NCBI RefSeq assembly: GCF_040436345.1
Contig: NC_133221.1
Location: forward strand, 24,887,165 to 24,951,164
Direction of reading: 5' to 3'
Source: Pagrus major
Lineage: Eukaryota > Chordata > Actinopteri > Spariformes > Sparidae
DNA: 64,000 nt
Below are positions 11,801-26,470 of this stretch, piece after piece (position 1 is the first letter of the stretch; each line of letters begins with the position of its first letter). Position numbers and translations under genes: made by a program. Below the pieces are notes generated by a model that saw only the letters and a program-made list of their open reading frames with translations, was not told the DNA's origin and ran no database searches.

Positions 11801-14749
11801 CCTGAAGACATTGACAGTAAATGTCTTTCTTTCTGCTGATGGAGTGATGGTACTCACGTATTCCGATCAGCTGGATGAGGGATACAGGGAGGTTGTCCTC
11901 ATCCGTCACATCTGTGTCCATGTGCTGCTTGTAGACGCTGGACAGGGTGAGGCCAAGCAGCGCCAGCAGAGACACTATGGTGAAGCAGAAGTAGAGCTTG
12001 AGCAGACATGAGAGCTCCGACCAGGGCTTTATCTGCAGGAGGGTGGAGATGGAGAGACAACCTGTCATAAGGACAAGTCTAAACAAGACTAATATCCTGA
12101 GTTAACACAGTAGTTCAAGTATGAAGACATAAAGACAGCGAGGCGGAGGGACTGGGATTTCTGGGACTTTCTGACCTTCTGTTTTTTCAGTTTATTTTAT
12201 TTGTAGTTGTATTAAGTGATTATTTAGATGATATTTGAGTATAAAGTCTGTCACCACACCCACAGGATTTGTTTCAGTTTCCCTCTGACTTATCACACTA
12301 TGGTTTACAGTTCTGTTTTTGCTGCAGCAGCTCACCGGTCCACATGGTGTTGGGATCAGTTCCTGGTGTCTTGGCCTCAGGTTTGGAGATAGAAGATCCG
12401 GACCCTCCCGTGGTTGACCAGAGATCTGGTTGCCCAACAGAGGACTGCAGTGCAAAACAAAATAATTATCTAATTAATTTTACACAAGTGACGTTTCTTT
12501 AATGCATTGCAAATTAGTCTGAGAAATACAGCACTTTAAAATATTAATTTTGTTCCTTAATTTGTCTTCTATAGCTCTGCATTAGAGATGTGGACAGAAT
12601 ATTGCACCAAACTATGTTGAGAAATTGGGTGATTTAATGAAAATACCTTGTAGAGTCCCTTATGGTTTATTTATGTTTTAATATGTTACTTTTTTTCGAG
12701 AACAGTGGCCATAAATCAACACACAAACTGAAAACAGAGATATTAAAATTCTAAATCAAAACGTATAAAAGGAGCAAAGCTACAAAACACAAACCCCAGG
12801 GTAATAAACAACAATCAATAGCAGACCATAAGCACAGGGAAAAGAAAAATTATATATGAATGCTTGTAGTTTAGAAATAGTTCAGACTAAGTAAGAGGAA
12901 ATACAATAGGTCTTTATCACAGCATTTTTACATGTCAGAGCAGGAAAAGCATGGGTGATAATGATAACAAACAATTGCTCGCAGCTGTGCTTCTCCTACT
13001 GGGACATGTCAAAATGTCTTCTGAAAAAACGTACAAATAATAAACAATACAAAATGATCATGTACTTATGACACAGTGTGTTACCACTGAACAGATGTTT
13101 GAAGACATCTTAAAACAGAATCAAATGGACTTTGATACAATCTAAGCAAATAACTAAGCCTTTATGACAGGTATCTAGAGCGAGTGTCATATAGTGATTG
13201 CACAAGCTAATCAAATCAGAGCAGGAGACACAAACACCAACACAACACACGACCTGTCAATAACAGTTATAACAGTATCTGTACAAAAGGATTTCAGGCA
13301 CTATGTTAACAGTCTACATTGCTGATTGACCCTGTATCTAATAGGAGGGCCCTACAGAGCCCAGGGGCCACAACAGTGACGGCTTAGTCAGGAAAATCCT
13401 TAAGTTACATCAGACCCATGACTGACTGTACAGCATGGTGAGCTGGAAGGTTGTGAAATTCGGGGAATTTCTGTTGTTCAAGGTTAAAATAGTGCAGATC
13501 TTTTCAAAATCAGTACTGAAATAAAATAAACAGCATACTCATGATAATTTTAAAGACTTCTTGTGAATGATTAATTGAAATATAATCGAAAATCGCAACA
13601 TGGCCTAATGCAATTTTTAAATTGCTGAGGCTGCAATTTTTTGATAAAGGTAAAATGTGTGACAACAGCTTTATAATGTGCTGTAGAGATGAGCTGGCAT
13701 ACGGATCTTCTTTTCCAGATGCAAGAAAAGATTTGTTTGTTACAGACCCTAGCAAATGTCACAGCATCATGACTTATGTCATGATGATAGTTTTTCAGTA
13801 AAAAAGAAAATTGTGATGCAAAAATTATCATTCTCACTAATCGTGAGTCAAATTGCAATATTTGTCAAAATAACTGCAGGTTTTTTTGGGTGATCTTTTG
13901 AGATGATTAAAGGTGATTTTTTTTTTTTTGCAGCCCTGGAATTTATCAGGCGTACACCATGAGGCTGCAGCTCTTTGGACTGACACACATTTGTGTGTTT
14001 TTATGTTGAATACACAAGTAAAGGCAACCCTATTTAATCTTTCTTTCTTTCTTTCTTTCTGTCTTTCTTTCCTTCTTTTATTTACAAATACAAACTTGGT
14101 CAAGGTACCTCAAGCCTTTTGTGTGATTTAGACAGCTCAGTTACTGTAGGACACCACTGACCACACTATCCTTTTTTCAGTAGCAATTCAAATCTTTGGA
14201 GGGCTAATAATTAACCTTAACTAGCCTAAAGTATCTATTTGGAAGTAGGAATAAAAAAAGGAGTTATCTGCACACTTAAATAACCACCAAGCAGTAGTTA
14301 GAAGGCTAAATAAATATTAAAATGGACTTATCTCTCACTTGTAGATGTTTCCCAGCGTCTTTAAGCGTGTTATGTTTTGTCTATTGATCTACTACACCAC
14401 TAAAATGAGCATGACAGTAATTCTCTCTCATTTCTATGGCACCATCAGTTTTAACAGCTGGTGTTAGGGTCAGTCCTCCTCCAGCAACATGTGGTACTTT
14501 AATAGAAGACAGTCAACAGATACTAAAAATACAGACTATGACATGGACGCATCTTTTTACATTTAATTCAGGTGAGCTGTTGTCTGACACAACGTTGTGT
14601 GACTTATAGTTATAACAGGGTAATAACTAAGCGGGGAGCATCATTCAGATTCAATTATCTCGTGACTCAAACGTCCCAATAACTTGGTACAAAACATAAA
14701 CTGTGATAAATAAGTCAAGAAACTTGTCTGCTGACCTTATCTCGTCCAT
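5880..14749 (-). CDS. Multi-pass membrane protein of unknown function (330 aa, about 8 membrane segments)
   Basis: I do not recognise the family. Nine coding exons join in frame: 14736-14749, 12336-12444, 11858-12032, 10101-10246, 8399-8575, 7850-7966, 7594-7680, 6128-6275 and 5880-5899, 993 nt in all. The start is MDEISPLLGNQ, chosen because ATGG has a good Kozak context and its 14-nt exon has the phase the next exon needs. Residues 1-41 are a cytosol-like hydrophilic tail with two ExxxLL dileucine motifs (EISPLL and EGPDLL), the kind used for endosome/lysosome sorting. Hydrophobic segments follow at about 51-71, 92-112, 116-136, 150-170, 182-214 (one or two), 222-246, 250-275 and 285-315. 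Several exons start and end between codons (phase 0). The stop in exon 9 gives the tail MLAPSK; reading through the last donor would instead give a nearby stop. The model is firm, the function unknown; a transporter or receptor-like role is only inference. Confidence 0.85.
6303..6800 (+). repeat. ACTT/AGTA-rich fish interspersed repeat, left part
   Basis: The sequence is full of CTTTATACTTCTACTCCAC, CAAGTACAGTTTTGAGGTAC and CTCCACTACATTCATCTGA stretches, typical of a very common teleost repeat. It resumes at about 7166-7275 after the MITE at 6803-7161, and an opposite-orientation copy occurs at 40196-40700. Confidence 0.7.
6803..7161 (+). mobile_element. TTAA-flanked MITE, copy 2 (nested)
   Basis: The ends are inverted repeats: AGGTGCAATATGTAAGAATT on the left and AATTCTTACATACTGCACCT on the right. 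TTAA follows at 7162-7165; the left TTAA has decayed to TAATG. It lies in an intron of the membrane-protein gene and splits the ACTT-rich repeat. It is about 359 bp with no ORF. Confidence 0.85.
11241..11609 (+). mobile_element. Second TTAA-flanked MITE family
   Basis: The left end TGGAACAGTTCACCCAAAAA follows TTAA (11237-11240). The right end, read on the minus strand, is AGGAACAGTTCTCCCAAAAG beside TTAA (11610-11613). The inverted repeats continue imperfectly for about 40 bp, ending in CAGTCATTA on both sides. It is about 369 bp with no coding capacity, in an intron of the membrane-protein gene. A related end, GGGTCAGTCCACCCAAATTA, occurs in carrier introns at 27587 and 32897. Confidence 0.8.
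13560..13938 (+). mobile_element. Fish MITE of the 'GCTGCAAT...GCAGCCCT' type, copy 1
   Basis: The segment starts TTAATTGAAATATAATCGAAAATCGCAA, ends ...TTTTGCAGCCCT, and has an internal GCTGCAATTTTTT. It shares order and motifs with 57409-57705. It lies in the first coding intron of the membrane-protein gene. Boundaries are approximate. Confidence 0.6.
14038..14077 (+). repeat. (TTTC)n microsatellite
   Basis: Imperfect tandem TTTC/TTCC units run over about 40 bases in the first intron of the membrane-protein gene. Confidence 0.9.
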
Positions 14750-14869
14750 GTCTTTACGGACAAGACTGTAGGACCAGGAATTTACATTACTGCGACTTCT
14801 TCTGTCTGTCCACCTCCAGCTGTCAGAACTTCATTTTCTCTTTCGACAAGGTAAACAGGAACAAGAGCC

Positions 14870-14950
14870 TCTTCTTCTTCTTCTGCTGCTGCTGCTGCTG
14901 CTGCTTCTTCTTCTTCTGCTGCTGCTGTTGCTGCTGCTGATGATGATGAT
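14870..14950 (-). repeat. Compound CAG/AAG trinucleotide repeat in the presumed 5' UTR
   Basis: Read on the minus strand this is a mixture of (CAG)n and (AAG)n blocks, preceded by ATC units, about 120 nt upstream of the predicted ATG at 14749. If transcription starts near 15050, as the compact first exon suggests, the repeat is in the 5' UTR. A short minus-strand frame through it (Ser/Arg-rich) stops before the splice donor and is not taken as coding. Confidence 0.8.
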
Positions 14951-15061
14951 TATTACAGTTCTTCTTCTTTGGTTTGGCATGGCTGCTCCAAAGTGCTGCT
15001 GCCCCTCGGCGGAGGACAACAGAGAGGCTTTCGGGACATTAGCTAGTCGGATATGTGTCAT

Positions 15062-15773
15062 TTATATGTCTTTATAACGATTATGAGTTTGGGTTTCTTG
15101 TGTTTATTTAGTACTTAGTCACTTCTTAACACACTACTGTTTAATTTGAGTGTTTTATTTTTTTATTTTTAAACTTATTATGGAAAATGTGGAAATGAAG
15201 GTTGCTGAATGTGTTTACTGCCATCTGGTGGCCACATGGAGAAACTGCAACTACACATTATTATGTAGGTGTTAATAATCATGTTTGGACTACTAATACT
15301 AACAACAAGTCTGTAACAGTTTTAGTAATCACTTGGTTATCAAACAATACAAGTTGATGAATTTTTCAACACTTCTGTAATAAATACCCTAATATCACTG
15401 TTACAGTTTTGATTATTTTTTTCAAAGCTGAGTTTACATTGTCAAAACTCTTCACACAGTCAGAGCAGCTGCAGTCAGTGTGGACTAACTGTGGGCCACA
15501 TTTCATTGCTTTTACACAAACTGGATTCAAATTCAATGAACTGTTTTCTCACTCAAACTCAAACACAACCGAAACTCTGTATTTACATTTCACATTTCGC
15601 ACATACTGACATACATGCTATTGTCAAAACTGTGAAATCTTCATAAATAAATAAAAACCTAGCATAACAAAACATTAGTGTAATTTGCCACATTCTGCAT
15701 TTGCATATTAAAATAAAATAAAGACAATAAAACTGCATAAACTCCTAAATGAGATATACTGACTGCCAAGTCA
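15062..15773. other. Spacer between divergent genes, with repeat-like AT-rich DNA
   Basis: This lies upstream of the minus-strand membrane-protein gene. No exon is seen. The part from about 15395 onward (GTTTTGATTATTTTTTTCAAAGC, then TTGTCAAAACTC near 15437 and 15622) may be the terminal region of the transposon whose transposase remnant follows. Confidence 0.4.
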
Positions 15774-16096
15774 GTGAAGCTTAATCCACAACAATTTTGT
15801 AATTATATGGTGTTCGGTTTTACAGCCCATCTCAGGATGGTGTCACTTTTCCTTCCATCTTTCTCTCCATTCCTCAACCCTACTGGGAAATTCTTTTTCT
15901 CATGGAGGTGGAAAGTTTGTGACCACCACACACAGGATCAAATGTCCCTCTTGGATGCACTAAATACTGGATGTCTGGAAAAATCTGCAGAAAATTGCAA
16001 GGGATTGTTAAAACACTCCCAGGTGTATTGTATAGAGGAGACGTGGGTGTGATGTGGATGACAATTTGTGGCCAAATGCAGAGGACAGGGTTGACG
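15774..16096 (+). mobile_element. Decayed DDE-type transposase fragment (IS630/Tc1-like superfamily)
   Basis: A 92-codon frame includes FLPSFSPFLNPTGKFFFSW followed by RWKVCDHHTQDQMSLLDALN. This matches the C-terminal pattern PYSPxLNPIE...WRWKV of DDE_3-type transposases known from fish. The expected catalytic Glu after LNP is replaced (LNPTG), so the enzyme would be dead. A second frame just downstream reads DVDDNLWPNAEDRVD, the usual C-terminus of the family, so at least one frameshift separates the parts. The N-terminal two thirds are not visible. Confidence 0.65.
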
Positions 16097-16699
16097 AGCA
16101 CTGTTGGATTTCTTTACTTCTTAGCTCTCTTATAGAAGTGTCTTGTGAATATGCATAGTTGTATATTGCATCACCAGGAGCATTACTTTTGTTTCATTGT
16201 GTGCACTTGGAATTATTCTATGTGATCTAGTGGAGAACTACAACACAGATGTAGTACAGCGCCCGTTTACTTTAGTATTATATTTTTGCTATCAACAACG
16301 AAAAATGGAAATTAACTCTTTTTTTTTAATTAACCACACAGCCAGTGTCCCACGGGCTCCTGAAGGCATCTTTTTGAGAACATCTATTGTGTCTCGTGGC
16401 AGCTGCGTAAAGTTAGACCCACCGGAAACACAGCGATTGTATCATGTAAAATAAAAGCATGTATGTTTTTTTGTTTGTTTTGTTTTTTGCTCTGGCGAAA
16501 GTTACTAAATAAGTGCAAACTGTCACTCGCAATTAAAAATATAACAAAAATAAATCATAGCAATCATTACGTTAAAATAAATGTAATTCAGGGTTAGCAG
16601 TGATTTTGTTTCAACAATGGAGGTTTTAATTTGAAGCCCTGTCATTTGCATTCGGTTGTAGTTGGAGGCTAGCTTAACACTGCGACTTTATTGTTTTTA

Positions 16700-16972
16700 G
16701 CAGCCACGTCTCAGGTGGGCAGCTATGGACAGCCCCGATAGATAGCGACATATTTGCGTGTTTTAGGTGTAGCCTCAGTTAACCCTTCCTCGGGTTGTGT
16801 AGCATGGCGTGTAGCACGGCGGGCTTTGTCGCTTCCTCTCATTTGGATCCCATGCCCCGAGCTAACGTCAATGCTGAACTTCCTCTTTCTACGCGGCTCG
16901 CTGCTGTGGCGTTGACCGGCTGGGTTAGCGGTATTTTATAGTCTTTACTCAATCATCCAGATCCAAAGACGG
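16700..16972 (+). promoter_or_regulatory. slc35e2 promoter region and 5' UTR exon
   Basis: CpG-richer than its surroundings, with GGCGTGTAGCACGGCGG and CTACGCGGCTCGCTGC blocks, and ending at a strong donor GTAAGA at 16973. It is followed by an intron to the acceptor TTCCCCAG at 17843. The transcription start is not visible; 16700-16800 is a guess. Confidence 0.55.
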
Positions 16973-17434
16973 GTAAGAGTTCGTCTTCCTTAACTACATT
17001 TGGAGTTTACATGTCACCATGAAACCCGGTGTTCTTGCGAGAAGAAGCTAGCAACACAAAACTTAAAGTGTCCTCTGTATGTTTATAGTGAACGGTACAT
17101 TGCTTTGTTATTGATGGCACTTGAGACCAAACCACAGGACGTTTGTACATATTAAACCCAACACAGAGCACTTAGCCTCGCGGTTTGTGTGTGACTCACC
17201 TCTAATAGTTGGTCTCTTTTCAGCAACAGGCACAGTTGTGGCTCAAACCCCTGCTGCCTTTCACACGAGGAGCTGCTGTACTTGTGTTAGTTTGAACTGG
17301 GAATACAAAATAGTGTTTGTAACTAGGTGTTAGCAGCATCAGTGTAGTGTCACTGTCAATAGCATATAACATAACACAACAGAGCATAGTGAAGAGCCAG
17401 TAGGGATGTCAATCCGCATTATACATGGATACAG

Positions 17435-17720
17435 TAATAATAATAATAATGATAATAATAATAATAATAATACTTTTATATTATATAGCGCTTTTCAGGG
17501 TACACAAAGACACTTTACAGGTTAAAAAGCAGAATAATAAAAAGAACACACTAAAAACATAAAAAAGTTACAGGAGTTATTCATTAAAAGCAGTTTTAAA
17601 AGGGTGAGTTTTGGTGAGTGTTTTGAAGGTTGTGAGTCTGTACAGTCCAGTAATATGTCAAATATAAGACCAGGGCGAGACGAGAGACACTTTATGTAAT
17701 ATTTTAAAATTTGTTACAAG
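17435..17720 (+). repeat. (TAA)n tract plus fish interspersed repeat
   Basis: A (TAA)n microsatellite at 17435-17472 leads into ATATAGCGCTTTTCAGGGTA and CAAAGACACTTTACAGG, a sequence common in many teleost genomes. It lies in the first intron of slc35e2. Confidence 0.65.
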
Positions 17721-18026
17721 TGAATGGGCATTCACTAAATGTATGATTCAAAGAATAAGTGACGTTCCAGTGTAAATATCACACTTTTCCTACTGTTGAC
17801 CTTGTGTTTCACCTGACAGAAAATGATTTTTGGTCTTCCCCAGCTTCTGCAGGACAGGGGACACCAGCACTCAAAGCATTTGCATCATTTCCTGTAAGAC
17901 TGAAAGCCGGATCAATCGCCAGACCAACCAGAGGATGGACTGACATTTAAAGCTCTCATCGACCCCCTCACCTCCCTCCCATCACCCACCTGTGGGGCCC
18001 CTTGGGGCCCTCAGGCAGCAGGCGAG

Positions 18027-22756
<4,730 letters not shown>

Positions 22757-24912
22757 GGACTCAGCACTAGGGACTGAAATGCTGCCTAAAGCAGGATCAA
22801 GGTATTTACAGAATACAGTTAGGCTGTCAAGACAGGATGACTGAATATTTGTTTGTCCTTCACCATGCACTCCAATCATGTTTTTGTTTCCCTGTTATCA
22901 CTTAGTGTCACTGTCATGTCTTAAACTCTGGTGACTGGCTTGGTAAAGGTCAGTGCTTGTTTAACTAAGCCATCACTAGTCCTGTAGAACAATATATACA
23001 GTATTTTTTTGTCCCTAACCTGTTAACATAATTTCCCTTTAAGCATCCTTGATCCTTTGTTTTGTCTGTGAACAGTCAGTAAAAGGAGAAGCTCAGGGTG
23101 TCCTTCAGCTCTGTGAAGGAAGTGACTTCTGTAAGCTTTTTGTCTTACATTTGCATTCCAGAGTGTGCTGGTTTATCTCTCATCTGTGGTACAGCTGCTT
23201 CTGAATGTATGCTATTGTGAATATCTGTAAAGGTGTAGGATTTTAATCATGTGACGGTGTAACCCACACTGTATTAGACAATGTAAAATTGGTCTTGATT
23301 GCCTCAGAATATAAGATGTAAAGAGGGCACCAGTGCCTGAGATGAGAGGCCTTGTGGAGGCTCGTCCAGCCAAAGCTTAGACTAGCCGTTTGACACATTT
23401 TTTAAATAATGTGTGGAACATTTAAAAGCCACATACTGCATTCTAGGAATGCTCATCGTCTATCATGAACTGTGGGTGTATGTGGGGTTTATGTACCTGC
23501 ATTTTCTTCTTGTTTTTTCTTTGTAAACTGCATGCTGGGATGGCAACAGGACAGGAAAAGGGCCTCAGAGAATGAATGGAGTGATGAGCTGCTGTATGTT
23601 ACACATTCATAATCTTGGAAAAATAAGGTTTATGACCACTGGGGTTTAATTTTTGTCTCTGTTGCTTATGTCTAACAGTTAAAAGATAAAACAGGTTTTA
23701 AACAAACCCCTAAGGTAGTAAAATAAGAAGGCACATTGTAAAATGTTACACAAGAAGCCAACCACTTTACAAACCAAATACCTGGTTCAACTTTGACCAT
23801 CTGTACTCATTGTACTTGAAATGAGGGGTCATTAGCAACATGAGCTCACAGTTGGTTCTACTGGTTTAGGAACTGATTGTCTAACTGTTCAGGTTTCTCA
23901 CTCTGTTGGATCTATTTTCACCAATGTCATCATGGTGATTGCAAAACCAGTGGGTCGTACAACAAAAAATAAAACCCACCGAATAATAAACCAGTTAGGA
24001 TATCTGTAAAACCAATGACACTGATGAAATTGTCAATTCTATGACTTATCCTGTGGTTGTTGTTGCTACTACTAGCTGTCCATGAATGAGTTCAGGAGTT
24101 CACAGTCTTACAGTCTCAGCTCCTGTGATGAATGTGAACTTTCTTCCACAGATGCCTTTCTGTCATAGCAACAAATTAGTGTCATTTTGTCAGCTGCATG
24201 GTGCCTATAATCTAACAAATACGTGAATCTTATTCTCACTATACCGCAACAGCCATACTGCCTCTAAACCAGTCTGGTTCAGGCTTCTTGACTAATTTTT
24301 TTATTTTTCGAGGTCAGTGATGACAAAGTCCATCAGGTGTCTGATAGGACTAATCTGTGTTAATCATTCCAAGTCTCACAGATAAGTGCTTGATTCTTTT
24401 ATGTTTTTAATGTTCTACTTTTGCTGCAGTGCCTCAAGAAGCAGTCTTTTTTTTTTCTTTTCCGACACGTTTTGTGCCCACACTTAAACATCTCTTTGGA
24501 ATGGAACCTTAAGGGTTGTCTGACTTGAATTTTTTTTTTTTTTTTACATTACAAATGTGTTCATTATACCTGGTTGTTTCCCTGTTGTTTCTCAGTCAAG
24601 TGTTTATAAAATCAAGGTGTGGGCTTAGATTTAATATTAATTCCCGATAAATCTATCGTTAATCTTCCATATTAAGTCTTGGGAATGCTGCTTCAAGAGG
24701 CAAGTTCGAACATGCAGAGTTGTTCCGTGTATTTGTATCATTAAAGGTTTTTAAAGTGGAAAGTGTCGAGGTAGGAGGGAGTAGTCATGAACTGTGTGTT
24801 TGGGAACGTGCAAATCAAGGATGTAAAAATATTCATTAAGAAGAGTCTTTAGTGAGGATGTAATGATGTTTAATGAGACTGCAGAGAATAAAATATTTTC
24901 TCTTCAGACATT
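22757..24912 (+). other. slc35e2 3' UTR
   Basis: Roughly 2.1 kb of non-coding sequence follows the slc35e2 stop and ends at AATAAA (24887-24892). An earlier AAAATAAAACCC near 23966 is a possible alternative polyadenylation point. No ORF here is credible. Confidence 0.5.
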
Positions 24913-25849
24913 GTGTAAGCCTATTTTGTATTTGGAGGGGTCAGTCAGTACTGATTAACAGTGTTGAGTGCTGATTAACACACACACCATTATCTGGATT
25001 ATAACTAGTTTTGGGAAATATCCTTACTTATCCTTACCTGCATCATATGTCCCATTTTTCCTATTTGTGCACATGTAAACAACACACTTTTTCATTCTTG
25101 ACCTTCAAATTCTTAAACCTGCAATATCTGACTTGTTGATGAAGGTTCTCAGTGATCCAGGTCATGGTAATTCTAAGTACTGTATCGTAGGCAACTGAAA
25201 CAAGTCCAGTTGCCTACGATACAGCTCTTAGAAATATCTGACTTGTTGACCACAGGGAAGCACAAAAAGCTGTCAAGAGATTTGATACAACCTCCTTGGA
25301 ACACGCTTTATTCATCTAGAGTTACGTTTCTGGTCATCAGGTGTATGCAATGCCCATATTTACTCTCCTAGCTTTTAGTCTCCCTGAACTCTTGAGCAAT
25401 ATATCAAGCTGTTTGCAGCTTAAATGCTTTACTATGTTCACAATTACAAAGACTTAACATGTCAACATAGAGCTGACAACATTTGGAGACTTGCTGATCT
25501 TTACCCAAAGGTCACACAGAGTAATGTTCCACCTATTAGTATACACACACAATATGTTGATATATGACATACAAGTGCAAATGATGATGCACCAGTCACA
25601 CATAATGAAATCAACTATTCTTGATATTGTATGGAAGCCCAGAAGTGCCATGCTGGCAACTGTTTTTTTTTTTTTTAAATAAATTTCATTATCTCAAGAT
25701 CACAAGTTAGTAATTCTTTAATCGAGAAAATTAGCTTTGTCAGCTTGAGATCAAGAGAGAACAACCTGTTGCCACAAGAAAAGAAAGGTCATCAGATTAA
25801 CTGGAAATTTTGTAGGTCAAAGTCAAATGTGATCAGATGAACAAGACAC
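24913..25849. other. Intergenic spacer (convergent slc35e2 and carrier copy A)
   Basis: No gene is seen. It contains the palindromic segment at 25123-25249. The small overlapping ORFs at 25454-25682 on both strands have no recognisable content. Confidence 0.4.
25123..25249 (+). repeat. Palindrome inside a 17-bp direct repeat
   Basis: CTGTATCGTAGGCAACTG (25180-25197) and its exact reverse complement CAGTTGCCTACGATACAG (25207-25224) are separated by 9 bases. The whole is bracketed by two copies of AATATCTGACTTGTTGA (25123-25139 and 25233-25249). The interior resembles a widespread fish repeat containing GGTTCTCAGTGATCCAGGTCA. Confidence 0.85.
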
Positions 25850-26470
25850 TGATTTTGGAATTCTCTATAATTACCCCATGATCGTCAGAAAACACAAGTG
25901 GATTTATTGTGATGAATTATTCCGTTCTCCCACGAGACAGCCTTTCGTAAATTAACCTGTCTTCACAAGAAACCAAAACAATTATCTCAAGTTTTGACCT
26001 CAAGATTACGGCATGAGGCCATTCTCGGCTTACGTAGAATTGTTTATTTATATGAAAACCGCTTCACAGGAATAAAATGCTTTGAAAAAAAAAAAAAAAC
26101 TATCATAAAAACTCTTAAAACGTTTACATTCACAATTTGTCTTCTTCCCTCATAAGCGTTTCAAGTCACAGGAGACTCAGCTGGAGCTGAATTTGAACAT
26201 TTTCATCAAACAAACATCCTTGATATAGTGTGTTGAGGTTTCTGACACTAGCTGTATGAGAGTTGACTTATTCCATTCAGACTGTAAAAGTTTCAAACAG
26301 AATTTCAGATTCGATATTTTTAAAAAACTAAAACTGTTTCAACTGGTTATGTTCAAAAACCCTGGAGAATGTCTGACCTACAGTCAGTTTGTGTATTTAA
26401 AGTGAAATGTCCACCCCATGGGAAGACCTGCTAGTTTGCAAGAAAAGGAGTGTCATTGTCAAGAGTGAGG

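Noticed and set aside
14831-15061. Minus-strand Ser/Arg-rich ORF through the triplet repeat
   Set aside because: It is made of triplet repeats and stops before the splice donor; the ATG at 14749 gives the phase required by the next exon.
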